A stretch of 64,000 bases of DNA from Spiribacter curvatus (GCF_000485905.1 NC_022664.1:372001-436000); one strand, 5' to 3'; counted from the first letter of the stretch, positions 35,133 through 45,639 are shown. Notes: a model not told the origin generated them from the sequence alone. Numbers and translations: made by a program.

Positions 35133-37754
35133 ATGCGAACGGACAAACTGACGACGAAATTCCAGATGGCCCTGGCGGATGCGCAATCGCTGGCCGTCGG
35201 GCGCGACAACCAGATGATCGAGCCCGAGCATCTGACCCTCGCCATGCTCGATCAGGAGGGCGGTGGTGTCCGGCACCTCCTCCAGCAGGCGGGCATCAAC
35301 GTCAACCTGCTGCGCTCGCAGCTGGGCGACGCGGTGGATCGGCTGCCAACGGTCTCCGGCGATGGTGGTGAGGTGCATGTCAGCAATGATCTGAACCGGC
35401 TGCTCAACCTCACCGACAAGCGGGCGCAGAAGCGGGGCGACAGTTATATCTCCAGCGAGCTGTTTCTGCTGGCCGCGCTCGAGGATGGCAAGAGCCGGCT
35501 CGGCGAGTCGCTGAAGCAGGCCGGCGGTAACAAGGCTGCGCTGGAAAAGGCCATCGACAACACCCGCGGCGGCGAGAGCGTCGACGACCCCAACGCCGAG
35601 GATCAGCGTCAGGCGCTTGAGAAGTACACCATCGATGTCACTGAGCGGGCCGAGCAGGGCAAGCTCGATCCGGTGATCGGCCGTGACGAGGAGATCCGAC
35701 GCACGATCCAGGTCCTGCAGCGGCGGACCAAGAATAATCCGGTGCTGATCGGTGATCCCGGCGTCGGCAAGACCGCGATCGTCGAGGGCTTGGCACTGCG
35801 GATCGTCAATCAGGAGGTCCCTGAGGCGTTGAAGCAAAAGCGTGTCCTGTCACTGGACATGGGCGCGATGGTCGCCGGCGCCAAGTACCGCGGCGAGTTC
35901 GAGGAGCGCATGAAGGCGGTGCTCAAGGATCTCGCCAAGCAGGAAGGCGAGATCATCCTGTTCATCGACGAGATCCATACCATCGTCGGCGCCGGCAAGG
36001 CCGAGGGCTCGATGGATGCGGGTAACATGCTCAAGCCGGCCCTGGCGCGGGGCGAGCTGCACTGCATTGGCGCGACGACGCTGGATGAGTACCGCACCAA
36101 TATCGAAAAGGACGCAGCCCTGGAGCGGCGTTTCCAGAAAGTGCTGGTCGACGAGCCCAGTGTCGAGGATACGGTGGCCATCCTGCGTGGCCTCAAGGAG
36201 CGTTATGAGGTCCACCACGGTGTCGAGATCACTGACCCGGCCATTGTCAGCGCGGCGACGCTCTCGCAGCGCTACATCACCGATCGCAAGCTGCCGGATA
36301 AGGCGATCGATCTGATCGATGAGGCCGCCAGCCGCATCCGCATCGAGATCGACTCCAAGCCCGAGGCGATGGATCGGCTTGAGCGTCGGCTCATCCAGCT
36401 AAAGATCGAGCGCGAGGCCCTCAACAAGGAAGCGGACGAGGCGTCGAAAAAGCGGCTCGCCACCCTTGAGGAGGAGATCGCCGAGATCGAGCACGAGTAC
36501 AACCAAATGGAGTCGGTCTGGAACAGCGAGAAGGCCGCGGTCGAGGGGACGACCGGACTGAAGGAGGCGCTGGAGCAGGCGCGCCAGGAGCTCGAGACCG
36601 CGCGTCGGGCAAGCGACCTGACGCGCATGTCCGAGCTCCAGTACGGCCGCATCCCCGAGCTCGAGCACCAGCTCGAAGCGGCCACCCAGGCCGAGGGCCA
36701 TCAGGAGATGCAACTGCTGCGTAACTCGGTGACCGAGGAAGAGGTGGCCGAGGTGGTCTCGAAGTGGACCGGTATCCCGGTCTCGAAGATGCTCGAGGGC
36801 GAGCGTGACAAACTCCTACGCATGGAAGAGGGCCTTGGCGAGCGGGTGATCGGCCAGTCCGAGGCCGTCGCGGCGGTCTCTGATGCCATCCGTCGCTCCC
36901 GGGCAGGGCTGTCCGATCCCAATCGGCCCAACGGCTCGTTCCTGTTCCTGGGCCCGACCGGTGTGGGTAAGACCGAGCTCTGCAAGGCGCTTGCGACTTA
37001 CCTCTTCGATACCGAAGAAGCGATGGTCCGCATCGATATGTCGGAGTTCATGGAGAAGCATTCCGTGGCGCGCCTGATCGGGGCACCTCCGGGCTATGTC
37101 GGCTATGAGGAGGGAGGCTATCTGACCGAGGCCGTGCGCCGCAAGCCCTACTCGGTGCTGCTGCTCGATGAGGTGGAAAAGGCCCACGCGGATGTCTTCA
37201 ACATCCTGCTGCAGGTGCTCGATGACGGTCGTCTGACCGACAGCCATGGACGCACGGTGGATTTCCGCAATACCGTGATCGTGATGACCTCAAACCTCGG
37301 CTCGCACCTCATCCAGTCGCATGCCGGCGAGGCGCAGTATGACGAGATGAAGCGCGAGGTGATGGGCGTGGTCGGCCAGCACTTCCCGCCGGAGTTCATC
37401 AACCGGGTCGATGACGTGGTGGTGTTCCACCCCCTCGAGCGCGAGCAGATCCGCCGGATCACTGAGATCCAGGTGCGCGACCTCTCCGAGCGGCTGCGCG
37501 AGCGGGACATGGCGCTTGAGCTCACCGATGCGGCGCTGGATCTGATTGGTGAGGCCGGGTTTGACCCGATGTACGGGGCGCGGCCACTCAGGCGCATTCT
37601 CCAGCAGCGGGTGGAAAACGCCCTTGCGCAGGGCATCCTTGCGGGTGATTTCAGTCCAGGCGATCGCATCCGGGTGGATGCCGATGCGTCGACGGATGAA
37701 ACGGCGGGCGACACCCTGAAACTGGAGCGTATTAGCGAACCCGCGGACGCCTGA
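35133..37754 (+). CDS. clpB: ATP-dependent chaperone ClpB
   Basis: Encodes 873 residues. The N domain (residues 1-145) has two Clp_N repeats. AAA-1 has Walker [14 protein letters not shown] near 206 and Walker [14 protein letters not shown]; a coiled-coil middle domain with [17 protein letters not shown] and HQLE-type helices covers about 400-525; AAA-2 has [14 protein letters not shown] near 606 and [10 protein letters not shown]. Pore Tyr loops are [10 protein letters not shown] and [11 protein letters not shown]. It disaggregates proteins with DnaK. An RpoH promoter precedes it. The 3' gap to the EAL gene is only 34 bp. Confidence 0.97.
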   Translation: MRTDKLTTKFQMALADAQSLAVGRDNQMIEPEHLTLAMLDQEGGGVRHLLQQAGINVNLLRSQLGDAVDRLPTVSGDGGEVHVSNDLNRLLNLTDKRAQKRGDSYISSELFLLAALEDGKSRLGESLKQAGGNKAALEKAIDNTRGGESVDDPNAEDQRQALEKYTIDVTERAEQGKLDPVIGRDEEIRRTIQVLQRRTKNNPVLIGDPGVGKTAIVEGLALRIVNQEVPEALKQKRVLSLDMGAMVAGAKYRGEFEERMKAVLKDLAKQEGEIILFIDEIHTIVGAGKAEGSMDAGNMLKPALARGELHCIGATTLDEYRTNIEKDAALERRFQKVLVDEPSVEDTVAILRGLKERYEVHHGVEITDPAIVSAATLSQRYITDRKLPDKAIDLIDEAASRIRIEIDSKPEAMDRLERRLIQLKIEREALNKEADEASKKRLATLEEEIAEIEHEYNQMESVWNSEKAAVEGTTGLKEALEQARQELETARRASDLTRMSELQYGRIPELEHQLEAATQAEGHQEMQLLRNSVTEEEVAEVVSKWTGIPVSKMLEGERDKLLRMEEGLGERVIGQSEAVAAVSDAIRRSRAGLSDPNRPNGSFLFLGPTGVGKTELCKALATYLFDTEEAMVRIDMSEFMEKHSVARLIGAPPGYVGYEEGGYLTEAVRRKPYSVLLLDEVEKAHADVFNILLQVLDDGRLTDSHGRTVDFRNTVIVMTSNLGSHLIQSHAGEAQYDEMKREVMGVVGQHFPPEFINRVDDVVVFHPLEREQIRRITEIQVRDLSERLRERDMALELTDAALDLIGEAGFDPMYGARPLRRILQQRVENALAQGILAGDFSPGDRIRVDADASTDETAGDTLKLERISEPADA

Positions 37755-37788
37755 CAGAGAGGCGGCCGCCTGAAGAGTGAGGGGGTCG

Positions 37789-39636
37789 ATGAGCGCTCGC
37801 GATTATCTGTCCGATCCAGCCCGGCTCGAGGCGCTGGATCGACTGGAGGTGGCTGACCGGGGGACCGGAGCGGCGATTGAGGCGCTCACGCGAGTGACTG
37901 CTCGCTTTTTTGGCGTCGAGCGTGCAACGGTTCACTTGGTGGATGATGAGCGGCAGTCTGTGCAGGCCTCTTCCGACGGGGTCTGTGCGCCGGATGTCCC
38001 GCTGGGAAAAACCTTTTGCGAACGTACCGTGCTGTATCAGGATCTGGTGTTAATCCCCGATCTGCGCGAGGACACTGGATTCAGCGCGAGCGAGTTCGTG
38101 ACCGGGCCCGAGCAGCTGCGATTCTATGCCGGCATGCCGCTGCGAACCGACGAGGGCTATGTGATCGGCACCCTGTGTCTGCTGGACAGCCGGGCCAACA
38201 TCCACCGGGCGTTCTCGGACCACCAGGTCGCGGTTTATCGGGACCTTGCGGAGGCCGTGGTTCAAACCATGGCACTGCGTGATCTTCATCGCTCCAGCCA
38301 GCAGCGTCTGCTTCGCGTGGGCGAAGAGGACGCGGTGACTGGTTTGCTGAACCGGTGGGGGCTAACGACGCGTCTCGTTGAATCACTCGATTCGAGCACT
38401 GCGAGACACGCTGGCGTCGGCCTGATTCAGATTCGGTTGCACGGTCTCGCCCGCCTGAAGCACGCCTATGGCAGCGGATTCGGCAATCAGGTCCTTGGCG
38501 CCGCCATCGACCGCCTCCGGCCGCTGCTGGCCCGGACTGAGTGGATAGCCCGGATCAGTGATGCGCAACTGCTCATTGCTCGCATCGAATCCGGTGCGCA
38601 CGAGCCGGACGTCCAGTCGGCGCTCGCGGCCGCTCTTGAGGCCCGGACCGAGGCGGTCATGGAACAGTTCGAGACGCCGTTCCGCCATGAGGATACCCCG
38701 TTACACCTGATTCCACAGCTCGGCGTCGCGTATGCGAGCGTCCGTCAGGTCAGTCTCTACACGCTTCTCGACCGCGTCGATGGCGCAGTATACAAGGCGC
38801 GGCGTGATTACCCGGATGAAAGCGGGCTGTGCTGGAGTCATTCAGGGCTGGAGGCGGAATACCAAGAGGATGTCGGTCTGGAGAATCGGTTGCGTCAGGC
38901 CATCGAGGAAGGGTCGCTGCGCGTGGTCTACCAGCCGATCGTGGATCTGACCGCAGGCAATCGAATCGTCGGCGCCGAGGCCCTGGTACGCTGGCCACAG
39001 CCGTCCGGGCCGAGCATCAGTCCTGGTGTTTTTGTGCCGTTGGCCGAGGAGATCGGGGTGATCGACCAACTCGGCCAATGGGTGTTTGAGCAGGCGTGTC
39101 GAACGCTTCGGCACGGGTGCGAGCAGACCGGCCGCACGCTATGGATGTCGGTGAACGTCTCGCCACGGCAGCTCGCCAACTCCGCACTCGCCAGCGAGCT
39201 CGAGCGGATTGCCCGGCAGGCCGGCGTCACGCCGGCCCAGATTCGCCTGGAGATCACCGAGAGCGGTTTGATGCAGCAGGCCGATTCCATCGGCACAGTG
39301 CTGGAACGGCTGATAACAGCGGGTTTCTCGCTGGCTCTCGACGATTTTGGTACCGGCCACTCCTCACTCAGCCGGCTGACGCATCTGCCCTTTCAGGTTC
39401 TCAAGGTGGATCGCGCATTCGTCTCCGACAGCCCCAATGGTCCGGGTGCGGCAGTGGTGGCCAGTGTTTCGACCCTGGCGGAGGCGCTCGGCCTCAAGCG
39501 CGTAGCCGAAGGGGTGGAGACCGCGGAGGAGGCCGCTTATGTGCGTGAACATGGCTACGAGTTCGGGCAGGGCTTTCTGTACGCGGAACCCCTGTCCGCC
39601 GAGGCTTTCGTTGCCCGCCTGCTATCGAGTGAATGA
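37789..39636 (+). CDS. GAF-GGDEF(degenerate)-EAL cyclic-di-GMP phosphodiesterase
   Basis: Encodes 615 residues. A GAF domain covers about residues 20-160 (ARFFGVERATVHLVDDERQS, RFYAGMPLRTDEGYVIGTLC). A GGDEF-like domain follows, but the signature loop reads ARISDAQLLIA instead of GGDEF, so it cannot make c-di-GMP. The EAL domain from about 365 keeps the catalytic set: AEALVRW, NVSPRQL, LEITESG, LDDFGTGHSSLSRL, LKVDRAFV, AEGVET and QGFLYAEPL, so c-di-GMP hydrolysis is expected, perhaps gated by the GAF domain. The ATG at 37789 has AGTGAGGGGG upstream. Lies 34 bp after clpB. Confidence 0.9.
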   Translation: MSARDYLSDPARLEALDRLEVADRGTGAAIEALTRVTARFFGVERATVHLVDDERQSVQASSDGVCAPDVPLGKTFCERTVLYQDLVLIPDLREDTGFSASEFVTGPEQLRFYAGMPLRTDEGYVIGTLCLLDSRANIHRAFSDHQVAVYRDLAEAVVQTMALRDLHRSSQQRLLRVGEEDAVTGLLNRWGLTTRLVESLDSSTARHAGVGLIQIRLHGLARLKHAYGSGFGNQVLGAAIDRLRPLLARTEWIARISDAQLLIARIESGAHEPDVQSALAAALEARTEAVMEQFETPFRHEDTPLHLIPQLGVAYASVRQVSLYTLLDRVDGAVYKARRDYPDESGLCWSHSGLEAEYQEDVGLENRLRQAIEEGSLRVVYQPIVDLTAGNRIVGAEALVRWPQPSGPSISPGVFVPLAEEIGVIDQLGQWVFEQACRTLRHGCEQTGRTLWMSVNVSPRQLANSALASELERIARQAGVTPAQIRLEITESGLMQQADSIGTVLERLITAGFSLALDDFGTGHSSLSRLTHLPFQVLKVDRAFVSDSPNGPGAAVVASVSTLAEALGLKRVAEGVETAEEAAYVREHGYEFGQGFLYAEPLSAEAFVARLLSSE

Positions 39637-39665
39637 ACCTGGAATCGAGCGGTCCATTCCGTCGC

Positions 39666-40523
39666 TCATCCGCCGGTCCGGCGAACGATACGATCCAATG
39701 TCCGTGTGCCGAGGGCCCGCTTGAGTCCCTTGAAGACATGAGTCGGCAGGGTGACGTGATAGCGCGGCTTGGGCCGTGTCGATTCGAGCGCCGCAATGAG
39801 TCGTCGCGCGACCGCGTCGGCGTCCTTCGTGAAAGGCGGGTCACCGGCGCGTGAGAGGCGCTCTGTGACCGCCGCGTAAGCCTGCCGGTGCGGGCTGGCG
39901 GTTGCGTCGATCCAACGCTCGAATTTCGACCGGCCGTTCGCCCGAAACCGGCTGGTGACCGGACCGGTCTGGATGAGCACCGCCTCAATCCCGGTGCCGT
40001 GGAGCTCCTGGCGCAGCGTGTCAGTGAGACCCTCGAGGGCATATTTCGAGGCGTTATAGGCGCCCCGCCAGGGCAGGCCGATAAAGCCGAGTACCGAGCT
40101 GTGCTGGATGATCCGTCCATGCCCCTGAGCGCGCATGGCTGGCAGCACCCTGCGGGTGACAGCATGGGCGCCGAGGACATTGGTCTCAAACTGCTCGCGC
40201 AGTGCTGCGCGGGGCAGATCCTCCAGCGCACCCGGCTGACCGAACCCCGCGTTGTTGAATACGGCATCGATCCGGCCCCGGGTCCGAGCAAGCATGGTGT
40301 CAACGGCATGCTGAATGCTGTCATCGCAATCGACGTCGAGCAGTAGCGCATCCGTCAGACCATCGGCTCGCAGTGCCTCAACATCACCCGCCCGGCGGGC
40401 CGTCGCGAATATCCGCCAGCCGCGGGTCTGAAGGGCGAACGCACAGTGCCGCCCAATGCCGCTCGAGCAGCCGGTAATCAGAATGACTGGTATTGTTTCG
40501 CCGCGTTGCGGGGTCTCAGGCAT
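39666..40523 (-). CDS. SDR-family NAD(P)-dependent oxidoreductase
   Basis: Encodes 285 residues of classical SDR: TGCSSGIGRHCAFAL (T-G-x3-G-x-G), FNNAGFGQPG, catalytic Ser in IIQHSSVLGF and YNASKYAL (Y-x3-K). Similar proteins are annotated as acyl or retinol dehydrogenases; the substrate is unknown. ATARRAGDVEAL after beta-2 has a basic Arg pair, which favours NADPH. Its start overlaps the stop of the upstream M24 gene by eight bases, so the two share a transcript. Convergent with the EAL gene. Confidence 0.88.
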   Translation of the reverse strand: MPETPQRGETIPVILITGCSSGIGRHCAFALQTRGWRIFATARRAGDVEALRADGLTDALLLDVDCDDSIQHAVDTMLARTRGRIDAVFNNAGFGQPGALEDLPRAALREQFETNVLGAHAVTRRVLPAMRAQGHGRIIQHSSVLGFIGLPWRGAYNASKYALEGLTDTLRQELHGTGIEAVLIQTGPVTSRFRANGRSKFERWIDATASPHRQAYAAVTERLSRAGDPPFTKDADAVARRLIAALESTRPKPRYHVTLPTHVFKGLKRALGTRTLDRIVRRTGG

Positions 40524-41733
40524 GGTCCGTTCCCGTCAGTCGCAGGTCGTTATGGGTCAGCGGCTCGCCGCCGGCCTCGGTCACCCGCACCGTGTTGCTC
40601 ATCCCGATGCCCCACTGGCCGGGAATACGCAGCATCAATGGTAGATGAAAGACCATGTTGGCCTGGAACTCGCGCTCGACGCCGCGGGCTATGAACCCGG
40701 AACCCTCCACCCAAGAGGGCGGGAACTGCAGACCGACCGTATAACCGAACACACCCGAGAAGAAAACCCGGTCGGCCAGTGGCGCGAGGGCGGCCTCGGC
40801 CGCGGCCGCCGCGGTATCGATCGACACACCCGGGCGCATCTGCTCAATCAGGCTTGTGTGGATGTCACGGATGCCATCCGCCACCCGACGCATGTCATCG
40901 GTTACCGACCCCGCGACGCGTGTGCGCATCATCGGGGCCGTGTAGCGATGCCAGGCCGAGCCGAACTCGAGGAATACCGGGTCACCGGCCGCCACGGTGT
41001 GACGCTGGTGGTTGCAGTGGATGACGCTCGATCGCCAGCCCGCCGTGACGATCGGCTGCAGGCTCATGAACTCGCTGCCGGCGTTGATCATGGCCGCCGA
41101 TCCAGCGGCGGCGAGCTGCTGGTCCGTCACGCCCGGGGCGATCAGCTGTTCGGCAGCGGCGATGCCGGTCTCGGTGATCCGGGCGCTTTCCCGGAGCAGG
41201 GCGATTTCGGCGTCGCTTTTAACGATTCTGATGGCGTCGACGAGCCCTGAGGCATCGGTTAAATCCGCCTCGGGCAGGGCGGCGGCAAGCCCGTCCCGAA
41301 AGCCGCTGCGCAGTGAGGCGCTCCAGCGATCCATGCCGATGCGCGTTCCGGTTGGCGTGAGTCCGAGGTCACGGATGATCGCCGCCATTTGATCGACGGC
41401 GCCCGCTGCCCCCTCCCAGCGGTAACCGAAAACGGCGTCTACCCGAGCGGTTGTGACCGCTGGCCCGGTTTCGATGGAGGGTACCTGCAGTATCGCACTC
41501 CCCGGATCGCCCGCGGTCAGCAGCAGCGCTGTATGCACCGAGACCTCGAAAGTGTTGTAGCCGGTGAGATAGCCGATATCCGCGGGGTCTGTCACCAGCA
41601 GCGCGTCCAGCGCGTCACCGCCCATTGCGTCGGCAACTTCGTGCCGGCGGCGTGTATATTCGGCCTCGTCGAACGCGAGTGGTTGGCGGCCAACCGTTTG
41701 GGCAAGCTTGTCACGGTACGCGTTGAAGTCCAT
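40516..41733 (-). CDS. M24-fold protein without metal ligands (creatinase/ectoine-hydrolase-like)
   Basis: Encodes 405 residues. Creatinase N domain (LLVTDPADIGYLTGYNTFEV) and a pita-bread C domain are recognisable. All five metal ligands of M24 peptidases are replaced: the DxG site is LEFGSAWHRY, the next Asp is in YTAPMMRT (Ala), GHG is GYTVGLQFPPSW, the EP Glu is FHLPLML, and the last Glu is in GMSNTVRVTEAG. This is the pattern of creatinase and of EutD/DoeA ectoine hydrolases, whose GY-x2-GL-x2-PP-x-W motif is similar. Ectoine hydrolysis would suit the teaABCD operon but is an inference. Start 41733 has AGGAG upstream. Confidence 0.7.
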   Translation of the reverse strand: MDFNAYRDKLAQTVGRQPLAFDEAEYTRRRHEVADAMGGDALDALLVTDPADIGYLTGYNTFEVSVHTALLLTAGDPGSAILQVPSIETGPAVTTARVDAVFGYRWEGAAGAVDQMAAIIRDLGLTPTGTRIGMDRWSASLRSGFRDGLAAALPEADLTDASGLVDAIRIVKSDAEIALLRESARITETGIAAAEQLIAPGVTDQQLAAAGSAAMINAGSEFMSLQPIVTAGWRSSVIHCNHQRHTVAAGDPVFLEFGSAWHRYTAPMMRTRVAGSVTDDMRRVADGIRDIHTSLIEQMRPGVSIDTAAAAAEAALAPLADRVFFSGVFGYTVGLQFPPSWVEGSGFIARGVEREFQANMVFHLPLMLRIPGQWGIGMSNTVRVTEAGGEPLTHNDLRLTGTDHA

Positions 41734-41761
41734 GAGCGGCTCCTGTGTGCAATGCGTGGGT

Positions 41762-42415
41762 TCAGGCGAGGAGGACTGCGACGAGCCCGGTAATGAAAAC
41801 CCCGTCAAAGGTACCGGCACCGCCGATCGAGGCGAGCGGCGACCCCAGACCGCGCACGTCGCGCAGCCGTAGCACATCGGCCCCCATCAGCACGCCCAGG
41901 GTTCCGCAGATATAGGCGAGCGGAGCGCTGTTATCGGGCGCCAGCGTGACCGCGGTCACCGCTGCACTGATCGGTGCAATCAGGATCGGCATGCCGACTC
42001 CGACGCCGGCGATCGGGCGACTGAATGCGTAGCAGATGCCGCTCTGGATCGCGATCGCCGCGAGTACGATCAGCGGCGACAACGGATTGTGATTGAGTAG
42101 ATAGACCGAGAATGCCACCGGGATGATGCCTCCACCGGCGTTGATCGCGATCAGTACCTTTTTCGGATCGAGGTTGCGGTAAAAAGCAGCCATCCAGCGC
42201 AGCCGCTCGGCCCAGCGTGGGTCGGGCTCGCGGGTCGCATCGACGGTGAACAGCGGCAGGTTGATGCCACTGCCCACCAGTGAGGTGATCAGCAGCAGCA
42301 TGGCCGATCCCTGCGAGAGGCCCAGCTTGTCAAAGGCAACCGTGACCACGCCGATCTGGATGAACACGAACAGCGTGGCGAATAGAAAGATCGCAGCGAG
42401 TATCTGAAGCGGCAT
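41762..42415 (-). CDS. DUF1614 membrane protein
   Basis: Encodes 217 residues with about seven hydrophobic segments: LQILAAIFLFATLFVFIQIG, GSAMLLLITSLVGSGINLPLF, VLIAINAGGGIIPVAFSVYLL, PLIVLAAIAIQSGICYAFS, VGMPILIAPISAAVTAVTLAP and a C-terminal segment. The pattern GIGG-like ASIGGAGTFDGVFITG with a Gly-rich end and the NAGGGIIP motif are those of DUF1614. Function is unknown, though an ion or metabolite permease is suggested by topology. Same strand as the M24 gene, 28-bp gap. Confidence 0.75.
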   Translation of the reverse strand: MPLQILAAIFLFATLFVFIQIGVVTVAFDKLGLSQGSAMLLLITSLVGSGINLPLFTVDATREPDPRWAERLRWMAAFYRNLDPKKVLIAINAGGGIIPVAFSVYLLNHNPLSPLIVLAAIAIQSGICYAFSRPIAGVGVGMPILIAPISAAVTAVTLAPDNSAPLAYICGTLGVLMGADVLRLRDVRGLGSPLASIGGAGTFDGVFITGLVAVLLA

Positions 42416-42468
42416 GGGCGGTCTTTATTCGGCTATCATAGTGTGTCGATATCAGGGAGATTCACAGC

Positions 42469-42816
42469 ATGCCGATTTATGAATACGTTTGCGACGACTG
42501 CGGCCACGAGCTCGAGGCTCTGCAGGGGCTCAGGGACGGGGAGCTGACTGACTGTCCCGACTGCGGGCATGCCACGCTGCGGCGCAAGATCTCGGCCGCG
42601 GCTTTCCGGTTGAAGGGCAGCGGCTGGTACGAGACCGATTTCAAAAAGGACAACCGCCGCAATATCGCCGGCGAGCAGTCATCGGGCGGTAAGGACACGG
42701 GCAAGGAGGCAAAGAAGCCCGCTGATAACGCGAGCGCCTCCGGCAAGGGCGAAGGCAGCGCTAAGGGGGCTGGGCAGGCCTCGGGCAAGCAGGCCAGTCG
42801 CGCGAAGGATAGCTGA
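42469..42816 (+). CDS. FmdB-type zinc ribbon protein
   Basis: Encodes 115 residues. [19 protein letters not shown] and [17 protein letters not shown] supply four zinc Cys; then [14 protein letters not shown] matches the FmdB regulator/zinc ribbon group. The last 45 residues are low in complexity (Lys/Ala/Gly/Ser-rich) and may be disordered. These small proteins are of uncertain function. The neighbouring aspS is a recurrent partner in Proteobacteria. A GGGAG lies 9 bp upstream. Confidence 0.88.
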   Translation: MPIYEYVCDDCGHELEALQGLRDGELTDCPDCGHATLRRKISAAAFRLKGSGWYETDFKKDNRRNIAGEQSSGGKDTGKEAKKPADNASASGKGEGSAKGAGQASGKQASRAKDS

Positions 42817-42828
42817 ATCGCACTGGCC

Positions 42829-42844
42829 CCGCCGTTTCCGGCGG
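42829..42844 (+). terminator. Weak hairpin between fmdB-like gene and aspS
   Basis: CCGCCG (42829-42834), loop TTTC, CGGCGG (42839-42844) then CTTGCC. It has no T-tract, so full termination is unlikely; it may reduce readthrough into aspS. Confidence 0.35.
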
Positions 42845-42914
42845 CTTGCCTGCCGACCCCCCACCGCTTAACATTTGCCGGTTACAACGATTCATTAATG
42901 GCGGTTTGATCCCT

Positions 42915-44693
42915 ATGCGCACGCACTACTGTGGCGATGTCACCGAGGCCCTGCTTGATCAGGATGTGGAAATCTGCGGCTGGGTGCACCGGCGGCGTGA
43001 TCACGGTGGCGTCATATTCATCGATCTTCGCGATCGTGAAGGCCTGTTGCAGGTGGTCTTCGATCCCGATCGCGAGGCCGCATTCGCCACCGCTGACCGG
43101 GTCCGGCCCGAGTGGGTGCTAAAGATCAAGGGCCGGGTTCGTCGCCGGCCCGAGGGCACGGCCAACGACACACTCGGTTCCGGCCAGGTCGAGGTGCTCG
43201 GGCAGACCATTGAGGTGCTCAATCAGGCCAAGACGCCGCCGTTCCAGCTCGATGAGGATGACGTTGGTGAAGACGTCCGTCTGCGCCATCGCTACATGGA
43301 TCTGCGCCGCCCGGCAATGCAGCAGCACCTGGTCACCCGTGCGCGGGTGACCGGTTTCATGCACCGCTTCCTCGATGGTTATGGCTTTCTCGATATCGAG
43401 ACGCCGATGCTGACCCGTGCGACGCCCGAAGGAGCGCGTGACTTCCTGGTGCCAAGCCGGCTGCATGCGGGCAGCTTCTACGCCCTGCCGCAGTCGCCGC
43501 AGCTGTTCAAGCAGCTGCTGATGATGTCGGGACTCGACCGCTACTATCAGATCGTGCGCTGTTTCCGTGACGAGGATCTACGCGCAGACCGCCAGCCCGA
43601 GTTTACCCAGCTCGATGTCGAGACATCGTTCATGGACGAGGGCGAGATTACAGCGTTGATGGAGGAGATGATCCGTGGGCTGATGCACGACGTCGCCGGG
43701 ATCGATCTGCCGGATGCCTTCCCGCGCATGACCTATGCGGAGGCCATCGAGCGCTTTGGGATCGATCGCCCGGATCTGCGCATCCCCATGGAACTCGTGA
43801 CCGTGAGCGATCTCCTCACTGGCGTGGATTTCAAGGTCTTTGCCGGACCGGCTGAGGATCCCCGTGGCCGCGTGGCGGCGATGCGGGTGCCGGGTGGTGC
43901 CTCGTTGACCCGCAAGCAGATCGACGGCTACACCGATTTCGTCGGCCGCTATGGCGCTAAGGGGCTCGCCTATATCAAGGTCAATGATCCGAGTGCCGGC
44001 GTCGATGGTCTGCAGAGTCCGATTGTGAAGTTCCTGCCGAAATCGGTGGTGACCGACATCCTCTCGCGGACCGGCGCCGAGGCCGGGGATCTCGTTTTCT
44101 TCGGGGCCGATAGCGCCAAAGTCGTCAACGAGTCGCTGGCGGCGCTGCGAGTGCGTGTTGGCCATGACCTCGATCTGCTCGAAGGCGAATGGAAGCCGCT
44201 CTGGGTGGTGGATTTCCCGATGTTCGAGTACGACGAGGCCGACGGGCGCTATTATGCGCTCCATCATCCGTTTACGGCGCCGCAGACCGATTCGGTGGAC
44301 GAGCTGCGCGCTGCCGATCCCGAAGCGCTGATCTCCCGCGCTTATGATCTAGTGTTGAACGGTACTGAGCTGGGAGGGGGGTCGATCCGTATCCATCGCC
44401 CGGAGATGCAGTGGGCAGTGTTTGAGCGTCTGGGAATCGACGCGGACGAGGCGCGTGAGAAATTCGGATTCCTGCTGGACGCGCTGGAATATGGGGCCCC
44501 TCCGCATGGCGGGATTGCCTTCGGGCTGGATCGGCTGGTGATGCTCATCGGCGGCGCCAGCTCCATTCGCGATGTCATGGCCTTCCCCAAGACCCAGACC
44601 GGCACCTGTCTGCTTACCGAGGCGCCAGCCGGCGTTGATAGCGGCGCACTCGATGACCTCCATATCCGGGTCCGGCGCCCGCAGAAGGGCTGA
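42915..44693 (+). CDS. aspS: Aspartyl-tRNA synthetase
   Basis: Encodes 592 residues. N-terminal OB fold for anticodon binding ([20 protein letters not shown]), class II motif 2 ([18 protein letters not shown]), the GAD domain between about residues 285-415, and motif 3 [15 protein letters not shown]. Motif 1 region is [17 protein letters not shown]. The GAD insertion is diagnostic of bacterial-type AspRS. ATG at 42915 starts MRTHYCGDV, the standard N-terminus. Charges tRNA-Asp in the cytoplasm. Confidence 0.97.
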   Translation: MRTHYCGDVTEALLDQDVEICGWVHRRRDHGGVIFIDLRDREGLLQVVFDPDREAAFATADRVRPEWVLKIKGRVRRRPEGTANDTLGSGQVEVLGQTIEVLNQAKTPPFQLDEDDVGEDVRLRHRYMDLRRPAMQQHLVTRARVTGFMHRFLDGYGFLDIETPMLTRATPEGARDFLVPSRLHAGSFYALPQSPQLFKQLLMMSGLDRYYQIVRCFRDEDLRADRQPEFTQLDVETSFMDEGEITALMEEMIRGLMHDVAGIDLPDAFPRMTYAEAIERFGIDRPDLRIPMELVTVSDLLTGVDFKVFAGPAEDPRGRVAAMRVPGGASLTRKQIDGYTDFVGRYGAKGLAYIKVNDPSAGVDGLQSPIVKFLPKSVVTDILSRTGAEAGDLVFFGADSAKVVNESLAALRVRVGHDLDLLEGEWKPLWVVDFPMFEYDEADGRYYALHHPFTAPQTDSVDELRAADPEALISRAYDLVLNGTELGGGSIRIHRPEMQWAVFERLGIDADEAREKFGFLLDALEYGAPPHGGIAFGLDRLVMLIGGASSIRDVMAFPKTQTGTCLLTEAPAGVDSGALDDLHIRVRRPQKG

Positions 44694-44712
44694 CCCTGCA
44701 CCCGGTCATGCG

Positions 44713-45228
44713 TCAGCGTGCTCTGCGCAGGCGCGTTCCCACCTGAATGCCCAGCCGCTCGGCCTCGCCGGCGGCAAGCTCCAGGGCGGCGGCGATCGCC
44801 GCATCACTACCATAGCCGCTACCGCCGGGCGTCATGCGCTCGATACCGATGACCCTGCCGTTATCGTCGACATAGGCGATATCGAGGGCGGCACGCACGT
44901 TCCGCATGTGCCAGCTTGTACGCCGCGGTACTGGAAACTCGAACCATATCGGCGTCGCGCGGATGACTTCCGGCGGGAGGTGCTGCATACCCTGTGCGCG
45001 TTCTGAGGCCTCGTCGGCGATGCGTACGCGGATCCGCCGCGACTCGGCGTCGGTGGTCGGTTCAATGATGACCTCGCCAGCGGCCATCGACTGCCAGGCC
45101 GTCGGCCGTTCCGCCGCCCCGCTTTCGGAGCGGGCACCCGCGCTATCGCCCACTAACCCGGCATTGCCCAGTAGGATGGCGCCGGCGAGGACGAGACCGG
45201 CGATAATACGGACTATCCAGCGTTTCAT
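44713..45228 (-). CDS. DUF192 family protein, exported
   Basis: Encodes 171 residues. A hydrophobic N-terminal segment (IVRIIAGLVLAGAILLGNAG) is a signal peptide or anchor; the core RVRIADEASERAQGMQHLPPEV, WHMRNVRAALDIAYVDDNGRVIGIERM and ALELAAGEAERLGI follow DUF192. In E. coli-type relatives and archaea the function is not known. It may be periplasmic. Convergent with aspS (20 bp). Confidence 0.82.
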   Translation of the reverse strand: MKRWIVRIIAGLVLAGAILLGNAGLVGDSAGARSESGAAERPTAWQSMAAGEVIIEPTTDAESRRIRVRIADEASERAQGMQHLPPEVIRATPIWFEFPVPRRTSWHMRNVRAALDIAYVDDNGRVIGIERMTPGGSGYGSDAAIAAALELAAGEAERLGIQVGTRLRRAR

Positions 45229-45321
45229 GGGCTAAAGGCTACCGGATCGGCGGGGTGACGTCTGCCGCGGTTGATTCACTTGCTGCTAAGCTGGGTCGGT
45301 TGATTCAGACAAGGAGATCCT

Positions 45322-45639
45322 ATGCCTGCCTGGCTGCTGCTGGTGGGAGCGGTCACGATGGAGGTGATCGGCACCACGGCGCTCAAGTTATCCGACGGCT
45401 TCTCACGCCTATGGCCGAGCCTCATTGTCGTGGCGGGCTATGGGCTCGCGTTCATCGCGCTGGGTCTGGTGCTCAAGCGTATGGAGGTGAGCGTGGCCTA
45501 TGCGGTGTGGGCCGGGCTTGGCACCGCACTGGTGGCCCTGGTGGGGGTTTTCTTTTTTGGTGAGACGATGAGCTGGGTTAAGGCGGGGAGCCTGCTGCTG
45601 ATCATCCTGGGGCTGGTGGGGTTGAATCTGGCCGGTTGA
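45322..45639 (+). CDS. SMR-family (EmrE-like) multidrug or guanidinium exporter
   Basis: Encodes 105 residues with four membrane segments and the conserved Glu in TM1 (VTMEVIGTTALKLSDGF), the residue that binds cation and proton in EmrE. AYAVWAGLGTALVALVG in TM3 is the SMR signature. EmrE-like quaternary-cation export and SugE/Gdx-type guanidinium export are both possible; substrate is unclear. AAGGAG 7 bp before the ATG. Monocistronic by position. Confidence 0.92.
   Translation: MPAWLLLVGAVTMEVIGTTALKLSDGFSRLWPSLIVVAGYGLAFIALGLVLKRMEVSVAYAVWAGLGTALVALVGVFFFGETMSWVKAGSLLLIILGLVGLNLAG

Noticed and set aside
42915-44693. AspRS as a non-discriminating enzyme paired with GatCAB
   Set aside because: A tRNA-Gln gene and the absence of any gat gene in the window give no evidence either way.
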